Assembly (NCBI GenBank): GCA_015689645.1
Contig: WVSM01000001.1
Location: 1-64,000 of the forward strand
Source of the DNA: Rhodobacterales bacterium HKCCE4037
Lineage (GTDB): Bacteria > Pseudomonadota > Alphaproteobacteria > Rhodobacterales > Rhodobacteraceae
Length of the DNA: 64,000 nt
Direction of reading: 5' to 3'
Shown one piece after another: positions 49,791-58,981 of this stretch; the first letter of the stretch is position 1, and each line of letters starts with the position of its first letter. The notes beneath the pieces were generated by a model. The model did no database searches. It worked only from the letters and a program-made list of their open reading frames with translations, and had not been told where the DNA came from. A program made the position numbers and the translations under genes.

Positions 49791-50795
49791 TCAGCGGATC
49801 GCCTTGTCCTTGCGATAACTGGCCGGGGTCACGCCGACCCAGCGTTTGAACGCGCGCGTGAACGAGCTCTGCTCGGCGAAGCCGGTGAGGAATGCGATCT
49901 CGGCCAGTGAATGCTCGTTGTCGCGCAGCAGCCCCTCGGCGAGGTCGCGGCGGGTCTCCTCGGTGAGGGTCTGGAAGCTGACGCCAAGTTCCGAAAGCCT
50001 ACGGTGAAAGGACCGCGCGCTCAGCCCCATGTCACGCGCGATCTCGGCCATTTTGGGTGTGCCCTCGCTGAGGGCCTGCGCAATCGCATCCCGGGTTCGG
50101 CTGACCAAAGGCGGCGCTTGCGGTGCCTCCGACAGTTCGAGGTCGAGATGCGAGCCGAGGTATCGGGATATCCCGACGTCGCCGAGTATGTTCGGTTGCG
50201 CGAGGGTTTCGTGCGAAAACAGGATCGCGTCGAGGTCGGCGCCGAAACGGACCGGACAGCCGAACCAGGCGAGATGGGCTGCGGTGGATGGTGGAGCCGC
50301 GTGGCGGACCAGAACCTCCAACGGGCGGACGGGCACCGGGCTGACCTGCCGCGCGATCGAGATGGCGCTGGCCAAGGTCGCCTCGTTCGACAGACGCAGG
50401 CCAAGACGGCGCGGGCCAGCCCGATGCAGGATGAACAAGGTGCCCCTCTCTGCCTCGCGCAATTCGTACTCCACGACGCTGGTCCAGAGCCGCGCATATC
50501 GTTCGATGCGCGCATAGGAGGCGCGAAGCGTGGGTGCCGCCTTGAACGCCAGGCCCAGTGCGCCGTATTCGTCGAGCCGCATGGAGGCGCCGACGCGCAC
50601 CGGGAGGTCGGTGACGTCGGTCTGGACCGCGATACATTCCAGAAGGTCATAGTAAGCCGTGTCGGGCAGCATCACCTTCGGATCCCAGGGCCCGCCGGGA
50701 TCGAGATCGACCGAGCGAAGCAGCGCGTCCGGGTCCACGGCGGTGCCAGCCGCCGCCACGACTTTCCGCGCGAAAAGGGATGTGACGTAACCCAT
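49791..50795 (-). CDS. AraC family transcriptional regulator
   Basis: A 334-residue regulator from ATG 50795. The N-terminal AraC-binding/OruR-like ligand domain (about 1-220) precedes a C-terminal double helix-turn-helix (about 240-330). Its first helix-turn-helix is in PKMAEIARDMGLSARSFHRRL, and SLAEIAFLTGFAEQSSFTRA is the AraC-family signature. It lies upstream of the NmrA, DUF4345 and DUF1772 genes on the same strand, which it probably activates. Effector unknown. Confidence 0.92.
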   Translation of the reverse strand: MGYVTSLFARKVVAAAGTAVDPDALLRSVDLDPGGPWDPKVMLPDTAYYDLLECIAVQTDVTDLPVRVGASMRLDEYGALGLAFKAAPTLRASYARIERYARLWTSVVEYELREAERGTLFILHRAGPRRLGLRLSNEATLASAISIARQVSPVPVRPLEVLVRHAAPPSTAAHLAWFGCPVRFGADLDAILFSHETLAQPNILGDVGISRYLGSHLDLELSEAPQAPPLVSRTRDAIAQALSEGTPKMAEIARDMGLSARSFHRRLSELGVSFQTLTEETRRDLAEGLLRDNEHSLAEIAFLTGFAEQSSFTRAFKRWVGVTPASYRKDKAIR

Positions 50796-50843
50796 GGGCA
50801 CGATCCTATGACGGACCGGTGCCTCGGCAAAGAGGCTCGCGCC

Positions 50844-52031
50844 TTACTCCTGAAGCAGTTTTTGCGCGATGGGCTGGAATGCGGAGCCGAGCGCGCCGGC
50901 GTAACGTCCGAACTTTCCCTGGACGACGGAGGGCACGTCGATGCCGCGCGTATCGGCCTTGCCGATGGCCGTGGTGACCCGCGCGACAAGCTCGGCGCGG
51001 ATCGCGGGCGGGGCGCTGCAATCAATCACGACCTGCGGCAGGTCGAAGGCAACCACAGCCGACAGCGCGGCATAGGCGAGGCCGTCGGCGGTGCGCTCGA
51101 ACCACGGCTCGAGCAGATCGTCGAACCCGGCCCAATCGTCCGATTGCAGGAGCGCGCTGGCGCGGTCCGGCCACCGGGCGCGCAGGGCTTCTTCAAGCTG
51201 GATGAGCGACGCTTGCGTGTTGAGCTGCCGCCATGTCCCGTCGCTGCCGAGAACCGGCAGCGACCCGTACGCTGCGGCATTGCCCTTGGGGCCGAGGTAG
51301 ACGCGATTGTTCAGAACCACGCCCGCGCCGACGAGCGAGCCGACGTAGAGGTAGACGAAATCGGTCTGTCCCGCTCCGCCACCGAAAGCATGCTCGCCAT
51401 TACAGGCCATCGAACTGTCGTTGGCCACCAGCACCGGCAGGTCGGTGAAATCGGCAAAGGCGCCTGCGAGATCGAAATCCCGCCACGCGAGCAATTCGTC
51501 GCTGGGGGTCGACTCGAGTTCCGGCCAATTCCAGATTTCGAACGGCATTCCGACGCCAAGCCCGACGATCCGCGACCGGGCCTCGGGCGGCAGGCTTCCC
51601 ACGAGGTTGCCGAGACCCATCGCGGCGAAGTCGACCAGCGCAGGCGGCGTGGGGAACGGGTAGGTGGTGCGGATATTGCCCTGCACTTCGCCCGAGAAAT
51701 TCATCAGGACCATCTCGGCCGAGCGTCGACCGATCCGCAGCCCGACGGAAAATGCGCCGGAGGGGTTCAGCAGAAACGGGGTCAGCGGCTTGCCCACCTT
51801 GCCGCGGGATGGCTCGCCTTTCTGGATCAGGCCGTCGGCCTCCAGCGCGCGGGTAATGACCGATGCGGATTGCGCCGAAAGCTCTGCAAGACGAGCGATT
51901 TCGGCCGACGACAGGCCGCCCGCTGACTTGATGATCGACAGGATGCGCCGCTCGTTCGCACTGCGCTCGAACAGGTCTGCATATTGGGCCTGCCTGATGT
52001 CCACCCGCTCAACGGGCGCGCCATCTTCCAT
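50844..52031 (-). CDS. frcR: ROK-family transcriptional repressor, FrcR-like
   Basis: A 395-residue ROK (repressor, ORF, kinase) protein. An N-terminal winged helix (about 25-70; LSSAEIARLAELSAQSASVITRAL) precedes a sugar-kinase-like fold with GLGVGMPFEIWN. It is divergent from frcB across a 169-bp gap holding a 9-bp-arm palindrome, its probable operator. In Sinorhizobium a ROK protein controls the FrcBCA fructose importer, and this layout is the same. The inducer is probably fructose or its phosphate, by inference. The symbol is a name by analogy. Confidence 0.8.
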   Translation of the reverse strand: MEDGAPVERVDIRQAQYADLFERSANERRILSIIKSAGGLSSAEIARLAELSAQSASVITRALEADGLIQKGEPSRGKVGKPLTPFLLNPSGAFSVGLRIGRRSAEMVLMNFSGEVQGNIRTTYPFPTPPALVDFAAMGLGNLVGSLPPEARSRIVGLGVGMPFEIWNWPELESTPSDELLAWRDFDLAGAFADFTDLPVLVANDSSMACNGEHAFGGGAGQTDFVYLYVGSLVGAGVVLNNRVYLGPKGNAAAYGSLPVLGSDGTWRQLNTQASLIQLEEALRARWPDRASALLQSDDWAGFDDLLEPWFERTADGLAYAALSAVVAFDLPQVVIDCSAPPAIRAELVARVTTAIGKADTRGIDVPSVVQGKFGRYAGALGSAFQPIAQKLLQE

Positions 52032-52068
52032 ACCGAATCCTCCCCCGTCACTGTTGCAGGTGTCATAT

Positions 52069-52087
52069 ATAAATCAAGTTGATTTAT
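52069..52087. promoter_or_regulatory. Operator palindrome ATAAATCAA-G-TTGATTTAT
   Basis: Nine-base perfect arms flank a single G in the frcR-frcB gap. A -35-like TTGACG (52091-52096) begins 4 bases after the palindrome, so binding would block the frcB promoter. The frcR start is 38 bp away on the other side. Confidence 0.65.
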
Positions 52088-52200
52088 TTATTGACGCAAC
52101 GGCGCGGCTTTGGTTTCCTGAAGGCTCACTTGGGAGAGTGAGTCGTTAAAGCTCGGCGGTCCGCCATAGGGTCGGGTCCGCCAAAGGGAGGACAATCCAG

Positions 52201-53262
52201 ATGAAAAACCTGCTCGCAGGAACCGCTGCCGCAGCCTTCGCCGCTGCTGGCGTGATCGGCATGACCGGCGGCTTCGTTGCCGTTTCGACCGGACCGGCGT
52301 CCGCCGATGCCCATGGCACCAGCGCATGCCTGATCACCAAGACCGACACCAACCCGTTCTTCGTGAAGATGCGCGAAGGCGCCGAAGCTGCCGCCGAGGA
52401 ACTGGGCATCACGCTCAACTCCTATGCCGGCCAGATCGACGGCGACCATGAAACGCAGGTCGCGGCCATCGAGACCTGCATCGCCAACGGCGCATCGGGT
52501 ATCCTGATCACTGCATCGGACACCGCAGCCATCGTCGATGCCGTTCAGCAGGCACGCGACGCCGGGCTTCTGGTCATCGCGCTCGACACGCCGCTGGAAC
52601 CGATCGACGCCGCCGACGCGACCTTCGCCACGGACAATTTCGAGGCCGGTCGCCTGATCGGCGCCTGGGCCGCAGCACAACTGGGTGACGAGGCCGATAA
52701 CGCCGTGATCGCGATGCTCGACCTTGCGGTGAACCAGCCTTCCGTCGGCGTTCTGCGCGACCAGGGCTTCCTGACCGGTTTCGGCATCGACATCGCCGAC
52801 CCGAACATGTGGGGCGACGAAACCGACCCGCGCGTCATCTGCCACGAGCCCACCGCCGGCAACGAAGAGGGCGGGCGCACGGCGATGGAGAACTGCCTTG
52901 CGATCAACCCCGACGTGAACGTGGTCTACACGATCAACGAACCGGCCGCTGCCGGTGCCTACGAGGCGCTGCGCGCGGTGGGCCGTGAAAACGACGTGCT
53001 GATCGTGTCGGTCGACGGCGGCTGCCCCGGCGTGCAGAACGTCGCGGACGGCGTGATCGGTGCCACCTCGCAGCAATATCCGCTGCTGATGGCCTCGCTT
53101 GGCATCGAGGCGATCGCCCAGTACGCCGCTGACGGGACCGTGCCGCAGCCGTCCGAAGGGCTGGAGTTCTTCAACACCGGTGTCGCGCTGGTGACGGACC
53201 AGCCGGTTGACGGGATCGAGTCGATCTCGGTGGCCGAGGGCACCGAGCTCTGCTGGGGCTAA
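52201..53262 (+). CDS. frcB: ABC transporter sugar-binding protein, FrcB-like
   Basis: A 353-residue periplasmic protein with a signal peptide ending near residue 37 (GPASADA). [20 protein letters not shown] and [12 protein letters not shown] are the two-lobed periplasmic binding (type 1, ribose/fructose-like) fold, and [13 protein letters not shown] contains hinge and sugar-contact residues. With FrcC and FrcA it imports fructose, and perhaps mannose or ribose. Its mRNA is followed by a terminator-like hairpin, which may reduce expression of the membrane components relative to this receptor. Confidence 0.92.
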   Translation: MKNLLAGTAAAAFAAAGVIGMTGGFVAVSTGPASADAHGTSACLITKTDTNPFFVKMREGAEAAAEELGITLNSYAGQIDGDHETQVAAIETCIANGASGILITASDTAAIVDAVQQARDAGLLVIALDTPLEPIDAADATFATDNFEAGRLIGAWAAAQLGDEADNAVIAMLDLAVNQPSVGVLRDQGFLTGFGIDIADPNMWGDETDPRVICHEPTAGNEEGGRTAMENCLAINPDVNVVYTINEPAAAGAYEALRAVGRENDVLIVSVDGGCPGVQNVADGVIGATSQQYPLLMASLGIEAIAQYAADGTVPQPSEGLEFFNTGVALVTDQPVDGIESISVAEGTELCWG

Positions 53263-53270
53263 GGCCCAGG

Positions 53271-53300
53271 ACCCGGCGCTGAAAAAGCCGCCGGGTTTCC
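53271..53300 (+). terminator. Hairpin between frcB and frcC
   Basis: ACCCGGCG (53271-53278) pairs perfectly with CGCCGGGT (53289-53296), followed by TTCCTT. It lies 9 bp after the frcB stop and 88 bp before frcC. Partial termination or 3'-end protection would yield more frcB mRNA than downstream mRNA. Confidence 0.6.
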
Positions 53301-53383
53301 TTCTGACTTGAGATCATCCTGCCGCCGGCCTCCAAAATGGGTCGGCGGCTCGATAGGACCTTACGGGGACGGAGAGCCGCACC

Positions 53384-54598
53384 ATGACCAGCCAGGACAA
53401 CTACGAATCGGCCGTCAACGCCAGCGAGCGCGTCGCGGAATTCGTCGACACCCGCCGTGGCTTCGTGCACCGGCTGCAGCACACGCTGCACACCAATCCG
53501 GCACTCGTGCCGCTGATCGTGCTGGTCGCCTCGATCGCGATCTTCGGCATCCTGCTCGGTTCGCGGTTTTTCTCACCCGGCACGCTTACGTTGATCCTGC
53601 AACAGGTGCAGATCGTCGGCATTCTCGCCGCGGCGCAGTCTCTCATCATCCTGACGGCAGGCATCGACCTGTCGGTGGGGGCCATCGCCGTTCTGTGTTC
53701 GGTCCTCATGGGCCGCATCGCGTTCTACGGGTTCGGCTTGTGGATCCCGTGGTTCAACGAGGCGGGCTGGCTGTTCGTCGGCCTGCCGCCGATGCCCGCC
53801 ACGATCGCGATTTTCATGGCACTGGCCATCGGCACCGGCATCGGCGCGGTATCGGGCTGGCTGGTCAGCCGTGTGAAGCTGCCACCGTTCATCGTGACGC
53901 TCGGCATGTGGCAGATCGTGCTGGCCACCAACTACCTCTACAGTCGCAACGAGACCATCCGGAGCCAGGAGATCGAGGCCGACCGCCCGATGCTCCAGTG
54001 GATGGGCGAGTTGATCAACCGCCAGATCGTCAATGGCATCGAAGGTCTGCGTGGCATCGAATACGCCAACGACCGCAGGCCATCGGACACTGGCCAGCCC
54101 ATTCTCGACTTCATCTGGGAGGTCAACATCTCCTACGGCATCCTCCTGATGATCCTGCTCGTTGTGGGCCTCGCCTTCGCGCTGCGCTCAACCGCATGGG
54201 GCCGCCATGTCTATGCCGTGGGCGACGACCCTGATGCCGCCGAACTGGCGGGCGTCAGCACCCGAAAGACGCTGATGTCGGTCTACATGCTGGCGGGCTT
54301 CATCTGTGCACTGGCGGGTTGGGTCATGATCGGTCGCTTCGGTTCGGTTTCGCCCTCGGCCTCCACCGGCGTGGTGGGCAACATCCAGGCCATCACCGCC
54401 GTGGTGATCGGGGGCATATCGCTTTTCGGGGGTCGTGGCTCGATCTGGGGGGCCTTCTTCGGCGCGCTGATCGTGGGCGTCTTCGAACTCGGACTGCGGA
54501 TGATGGGTGCAAATGCGCAATGGACGCTGCTGCTGATCGGTATCCTGATCATTGCCGCCGTGTCGGTGGACCAATGGATCAGAAAGGTGAGCACCTGA
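53384..54598 (+). CDS. frcC: ABC sugar transporter permease FrcC
   Basis: A 404-residue inner-membrane permease with about ten helices of the RbsC/XylH class. LVGLAFALRSTAWGRHVYAVGDDPDAAELAGVS-type sequence forms the ATPase-contact loop (GRHVYAVGDDPDAAELAG), and VVIGGISLFGGRGSIWGAF is conserved near the C-terminus. It forms a homodimeric channel for the sugar handed over by FrcB. Its stop overlaps the frcA start (54596-54600, TGATG). Confidence 0.93.
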   Translation: MTSQDNYESAVNASERVAEFVDTRRGFVHRLQHTLHTNPALVPLIVLVASIAIFGILLGSRFFSPGTLTLILQQVQIVGILAAAQSLIILTAGIDLSVGAIAVLCSVLMGRIAFYGFGLWIPWFNEAGWLFVGLPPMPATIAIFMALAIGTGIGAVSGWLVSRVKLPPFIVTLGMWQIVLATNYLYSRNETIRSQEIEADRPMLQWMGELINRQIVNGIEGLRGIEYANDRRPSDTGQPILDFIWEVNISYGILLMILLVVGLAFALRSTAWGRHVYAVGDDPDAAELAGVSTRKTLMSVYMLAGFICALAGWVMIGRFGSVSPSASTGVVGNIQAITAVVIGGISLFGGRGSIWGAFFGALIVGVFELGLRMMGANAQWTLLLIGILIIAAVSVDQWIRKVST

Positions 54599-55386
54599 TG
54601 GCACAGCAACCCATTCTCTACGCCCGCAACCTCGTGAAGCGCTACGGCAAGGTCACCGCCATCGACCATTGTGATTTCGACCTGATGCCGGGTGAAATCC
54701 TTGCCGTGATCGGTGACAACGGGGCCGGCAAATCCTCGATGATCAAGGCGGTGTCGGGCGCCGTTGTGCCCGATGAGGGGGAGATCTACCTCGAAGGCAA
54801 ACGGGTCATGTTCCACAGCCCGATCGAGGCGCGCGACGCGGGCATCGAGACGGTGTACCAGACGCTCGCCATGTCCCCGGCACTGAGCATCGCCGAGAAC
54901 ATGTTCATGGGGCGTGAGCTGCGGTCCAGCGGGCTGATGGGCAAGCTTTTCGGCAAGCTCGACAAGCCCGCGATGGAGGCCTTCGCCCGCCAGAAGCTGA
55001 ACGACCTGGGGCTGATGACGATCCAGAATATCAACCAGGCGGTCGAGTCCCTCTCGGGTGGTCAGCGGCAGGGCGTCGCCGTGGCCCGCGCGGCGGCTTT
55101 CGGGTCGAAGGTCATCATCCTTGACGAGCCGACGGCCGCGCTTGGCGTGAAGGAAAGCCGCAAGGTGCTGGAACTGATCCAGGACGTGAAATCACGCGGC
55201 ATTCCGATCATCCTGATCAGCCACAACATGCCCCATGTGTTCGAAGTCGCCGACCGCATTCACGTGCATCGCCTCGGCAAGCGACTTTGTGTCATCGACC
55301 CGAAGGACCATTCGATGTCCGACGCGGTCGCCTACATGACCGGCGCCAAGGTACCGGACGAGGCGCGCAAGGTCGAGCCGGCCTGA
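54598..55386 (+). CDS. frcA: ABC sugar transporter ATPase FrcA
   Basis: A 262-residue ATPase of one domain, unlike the double-domain RbsA, which is typical of FrcA. Walker A is GDNGAGKSS and the signature is SLSGGQRQGVAVARA. Walker B is VIILDEPTAAL. Its ATG is chosen at 54598 because the upstream frame is antisense to nothing meaningful and lacks family sequence. It energises fructose import with FrcC. A terminator follows. Confidence 0.93.
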   Translation: MAQQPILYARNLVKRYGKVTAIDHCDFDLMPGEILAVIGDNGAGKSSMIKAVSGAVVPDEGEIYLEGKRVMFHSPIEARDAGIETVYQTLAMSPALSIAENMFMGRELRSSGLMGKLFGKLDKPAMEAFARQKLNDLGLMTIQNINQAVESLSGGQRQGVAVARAAAFGSKVIILDEPTAALGVKESRKVLELIQDVKSRGIPIILISHNMPHVFEVADRIHVHRLGKRLCVIDPKDHSMSDAVAYMTGAKVPDEARKVEPA

Positions 55387-55416
55387 ACACGGGGGGAGCG
55401 TTCCGGCCGTCCCAAT

Positions 55417-55452
55417 GGCCCGTCGCTGGCAGAGCGGCGGGCCATTCTTTTT
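55417..55452 (+). terminator. Rho-independent terminator after frcA
   Basis: GGCCCGTCGCT (55417-55427) pairs with AGCGGCGGGCC (55433-55443) with one G-T pair and a 5-base loop, followed by ATTCTTTTT. It closes the frcBCA operon. Confidence 0.8.
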
Positions 55453-55990
55453 GCGCGGTATCCGTGGGTGGGGAGTGGGGCCCGGACGCGTTCCAGCGGG
55501 CCAATTGCGCGCCGCGCTGTCGTCTCGGCCCTGATGGTCGGCTCCGAACGCCAGAGGCCGGCCGGCCCGATTTTCGGCAAGTGGAATTTCCTTGCCGGAA
55601 CGGTGTGGTCGACGATTGATTCTTTCACCTAGGGGCGTGAAGGGCCACCTGTCCCGACCGTTAGCGCTAAGGGCGAGGGAGGTATCGGGCGCTTGACGAT
55701 TTGTCGCGCCAGCATGCGAGCATCTGGCAGCGCTAACATTGTATGCAAAAGCATACGAAACCTTTTCTTAACAAGTCTCTTCTTGCGCCAAAACTCCTTA
55801 AAATAATGTAAAATATCTCATGAAGTAAATTATTTTTCAGCCTAACTTACGAACATGAAGCGGTCTTTACCGGATCAAATCTGCATGATCTGGGTCAAAC
55901 CCGCGCTCCCTCCGGCTCGTGTAAATTGACGTAGGGGGAGCGACATCTGGGAAACAGCCTCCTCCGAAATGAACGCGAGGAGGAAGCTTC
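55453..55990. promoter_or_regulatory. Upstream region of acs with several operator-like palindromes
   Basis: This 538-bp gap holds no supported gene. TTAGCGCTAA (55661-55670) is a 10-bp palindrome and AGCGCTAA recurs at 55729-55736; such sequences are bound by LacI-type regulators. GTATGC-AAAA-GCATAC (55741-55756) is a perfect inverted repeat. An AT-rich segment (about 55755-55860) precedes ATGATCTGGGTCAA (55885-55898), a near-match to an FNR-type site. A CGGCAAG/CTTGCCG hairpin lies at 55575-55597. The acs promoter is presumably here. Confidence 0.5.
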
Positions 55991-57928
55991 ATGAAAGATA
56001 TCGCTCAAGGCCGCCCGACGCCCCATGCCGACGCAGAAACCTATGCGCGCATGTACGCGGAGTCGATCGAGGCGCCCGATGCCTTCTGGGGCGAACACGG
56101 CAAGCGGATCGACTGGATCAAGCCGTTTACCAAGGTCAAGAACACCAGCTTCGCGCCCGGCAATATCGACATCCGCTGGTTCGAGGACGGCACGCTGAAC
56201 GTCAGCGCCAACTGCATCGACCGCCACCTCGAGACGCGCGGAGATCAGACCGCGATCATCTGGGAACCCGATGAGCCGACCGACGAGGCGCTGCACATCA
56301 CCTATCGCCAGCTGCATTCCGAAGTCAGCAAGATGGCCAACGTCCTGAAGGACCTGGGCGTGGGCAAGGGCGACCGCGTGGTGCTTTACCTGCCGATGAT
56401 CCCCGAGGCCGCTTACGCCATGCTGGCCTGCGCGCGGATCGGCGCCATTCACTCCATCGTCTTTGCCGGTTTCTCCGCCGATGCGCTGGGTGCCCGGATC
56501 AATGCCTGCGACGCGAAGCTTGTCATTACCTCCGATGGCGCGCCGCGCGGCGGGCGGGTCACCAAGCTGAAGGACAACGTGAACCAGGCGCTTCTGCACG
56601 ATGTCGATGACGTGAAATGCCTTGTCGTGCGCCGGACCGGCCAGCAGATCGCATGGCGCGACGGCTTCGATTACTGGCTGCACGAGATGAAGGAGAAGGT
56701 CTCCGACGAGTGCGCGCCGGAAGAGATGGCCGCAGAAGACCCGCTGTTCATCCTCTATACCAGTGGCTCCACCGGCCAGCCCAAGGGCGTGGTGCACAGC
56801 TCCGGCGGCTATCTCGTCTACGCGTCGATGACCCATCAATACACGTTCGATTACCATGACGGAGACGTGTTCTGGTGCACCGCTGACGTGGGCTGGGTGA
56901 CCGGCCACAGCTACATCGTCTACGGCCCGCTCGCCAATGGTGGCACCACGATCATGTTCGAAGGTGTGCCGACCTACCCGGATGCGGGGCGCTTCTGGGC
57001 CGTCTGCGAAAAGCACAAGGTCAACCAGTTCTACACCGCGCCGACCGCGATCCGCGCCCTGATGGGCAAGGGCAACGAATGGGTCGAGAAGTATGACCTG
57101 AGCGATCTGGTGGTGCTGGGTTCCGTCGGTGAGCCGATCAACCCGGAAGCCTGGAACTGGTACAACGACGTCGTGGGCAAGGGGAAATGCCCCATCGTCG
57201 ACACCTTCTGGCAGACCGAAACCGGGGGCCATATGCTGACGCCGCTGCCCTTCGCGACCGAGCTGAAGCCTGGCGCGGCGCAGCAGCCGTTCTTCGGCGT
57301 GAAGCCCGTCGTACTGGAACCGCAGAGCGGCAAGGTCATCGAAGGCGATGGTGTCGAAGGCGTGCTCTGCATCGCCGACAGCTGGCCGGGCCAGATGCGC
57401 ACCGTCTGGGGCGATCATGAGCGGTTCGAGAAGACGTATTTCAGCGATTACAAGGGCTACTACTTCTCGGGCGACGGCTGCCGCCGCGATGAGGGCGGCG
57501 ATTACTGGATCACCGGTCGCGTCGATGACGTCATCAACGTCTCCGGTCACAGGATGGGCACAGCCGAGGTCGAAAGCGCGCTCGTGGCCCATGCCAAGGT
57601 CGCCGAAGCCGCCGTGGTCGGCTACCCGCACGACCTGAAGGGGCAGGGCATCTACGCCTACGTGACCCTGATGCAGGGCGAGGAGCCTTCGGACGATCTA
57701 CGCAAGGAGCTGGAGACCTGGGTCCGCCAGGAAATCGGCCCCATCGCCAAGCCCGACCTGATCCAGTGGGCTCCCGGCCTTCCCAAGACCCGCTCGGGAA
57801 AGATCATGCGCCGCATCCTGCGCAAGATCGCCGAGGATGATTTCGGCGCGCTCGGCGACACCTCGACGCTGGCCGAGCCCGAGGTGGTCGATGACCTCAT
57901 CGCGAACCGCATGAACCGGAAGGATTGA
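55991..57928 (+). CDS. acs: Acetate-CoA ligase (acetyl-CoA synthetase)
   Basis: A 645-residue AMP-forming ligase with GGAGG upstream. The P-loop-like motif [15 protein letters not shown] and the C-terminal motif [11 protein letters not shown], whose lysine is the reversible acetylation target, are intact. [11 protein letters not shown] and [13 protein letters not shown] complete the family motifs. It converts acetate, ATP and CoA to acetyl-CoA. It heads a plus-strand series with adk and a symporter gene pair that would import acetate or another solute. Confidence 0.97.
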   Translation: MKDIAQGRPTPHADAETYARMYAESIEAPDAFWGEHGKRIDWIKPFTKVKNTSFAPGNIDIRWFEDGTLNVSANCIDRHLETRGDQTAIIWEPDEPTDEALHITYRQLHSEVSKMANVLKDLGVGKGDRVVLYLPMIPEAAYAMLACARIGAIHSIVFAGFSADALGARINACDAKLVITSDGAPRGGRVTKLKDNVNQALLHDVDDVKCLVVRRTGQQIAWRDGFDYWLHEMKEKVSDECAPEEMAAEDPLFILYTSGSTGQPKGVVHSSGGYLVYASMTHQYTFDYHDGDVFWCTADVGWVTGHSYIVYGPLANGGTTIMFEGVPTYPDAGRFWAVCEKHKVNQFYTAPTAIRALMGKGNEWVEKYDLSDLVVLGSVGEPINPEAWNWYNDVVGKGKCPIVDTFWQTETGGHMLTPLPFATELKPGAAQQPFFGVKPVVLEPQSGKVIEGDGVEGVLCIADSWPGQMRTVWGDHERFEKTYFSDYKGYYFSGDGCRRDEGGDYWITGRVDDVINVSGHRMGTAEVESALVAHAKVAEAAVVGYPHDLKGQGIYAYVTLMQGEEPSDDLRKELETWVRQEIGPIAKPDLIQWAPGLPKTRSGKIMRRILRKIAEDDFGALGDTSTLAEPEVVDDLIANRMNRKD

Positions 57929-57931
57929 GCC

Positions 57932-58612
57932 ATGGACGGCGCTACCACACCGACCACTACTCCGATCCTGATCCTGCTCGGGCCTCCGGGCGCGGGCAAG
58001 GGCACGCAGGCGCGCAAGCTGGAGGAAGGCTTCGGCCTGATCCAGCTGTCGACAGGCGACCTGCTGCGGGCCGCCGTGAAGGACGGCACCGAAGCGGGGC
58101 GCGCGGCCGAAGCCGTCATGAAGGCGGGCGGGCTGGTCAGCGACGACATCGTGCTGGCGATCCTGACCGACCGGCTGGCGCAGGAGGATTGCGCCAGGGG
58201 CGTCGTGCTCGATGGCTTCCCGCGCACCACCGCGCAGGCCGAGGCACTCGACGCCATGCTGGCCGAGCGGGGGCAGGGCATCCGCGCCGTGATCTCGCTG
58301 GAGGTCGACGACGAAGCGATGGTCAAGCGCGTCTCGGGCCGGTTCACCTGCGGCACCTGCGGCGAGGGCTTCCACGAAGAGTTCAAGCCGACCGCCATCA
58401 CCGGCGTCTGCGATGCCTGCGGCTCGCGCAACATGACCCGCCGTGCCGACGACAACGCCGAAACCGCCCGCTCGCGGCTTGAGGCCTACACCGAACAGAC
58501 CGCGCCGCTGGTCGCCTATTACGACGCGCGCGGCACGCTCGCCCGCGTCGACGCCATGGGCGACATCGACGCGATCGGGGCGCAGATCAACCAGATCGTA
58601 TCCGGCGCCTGA
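57932..58612 (+). CDS. adk: Adenylate kinase with zinc-type lid
   Basis: A 226-residue adenylate kinase. The P-loop is GPPGAGKG (17-24). DGFPRT is the AMP-binding motif. The lid carries four cysteines (Cys140, Cys143, Cys160, Cys163; CGTC and CDAC), as in zinc-binding long-form enzymes. It converts AMP and ATP to two ADP, which would recycle AMP made by acs. It starts 3 bp after the acs stop, suggesting coupling. Another adk near ribosomal genes probably exists but is not in this window. Confidence 0.95.
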   Translation: MDGATTPTTTPILILLGPPGAGKGTQARKLEEGFGLIQLSTGDLLRAAVKDGTEAGRAAEAVMKAGGLVSDDIVLAILTDRLAQEDCARGVVLDGFPRTTAQAEALDAMLAERGQGIRAVISLEVDDEAMVKRVSGRFTCGTCGEGFHEEFKPTAITGVCDACGSRNMTRRADDNAETARSRLEAYTEQTAPLVAYYDARGTLARVDAMGDIDAIGAQINQIVSGA

Positions 58613-58690
58613 GAAGACAGCCGCCGCGTCCGCGCGACGGCCCCGCAATCCTGCAAACACGACCCTGAACAGAAAAAGAGGAGGACAGTC

Positions 58691-58975
58691 ATGGTCGACA
58701 ATACATCAAGCACTCCAGTCGTAACCGAAGAGGACTCGGTCTACTGGAAAACCAACCTTCGCATCATCACCGTGTGCCTGGTCATCTGGGCCCTGGTGTC
58801 ATTCGGCTTCGGCATCATCCTGCGCCCCATGCTTTCGGGTATCGAGGTGGGCGGCGCCGATCTCGGGTTCTGGTTCGCGCAGCAAGGCTCGATCCTGTGC
58901 TTCCTGGCACTGATCTTCTTCTACGCCTGGCGGATGAACCGGCTCGACAAGCAATATGGCGTGGACGAGGAGTAA
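58691..58975 (+). CDS. DUF4212 symporter small subunit
   Basis: A 94-residue protein with two membrane helices (about 23-48 and 62-82) and a charged C-terminus (AWRMNRLDKQYGVDEE). This is the DUF4212 signature, a small protein encoded before certain sodium:solute symporters. It probably forms a subunit with the symporter encoded 6 bp downstream. AGAGGAGGACAG before the start gives a strong ribosome site. Confidence 0.92.
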   Translation: MVDNTSSTPVVTEEDSVYWKTNLRIITVCLVIWALVSFGFGIILRPMLSGIEVGGADLGFWFAQQGSILCFLALIFFYAWRMNRLDKQYGVDEE

Positions 58976-58981
58976 CCTTCC

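Noticed and set aside
55534-55632. 32-codon plus-strand ORF in the frcA-acs gap
   Set aside because: Too short, no ribosome site, overlaps the CGGCAAG/CTTGCCG hairpin.
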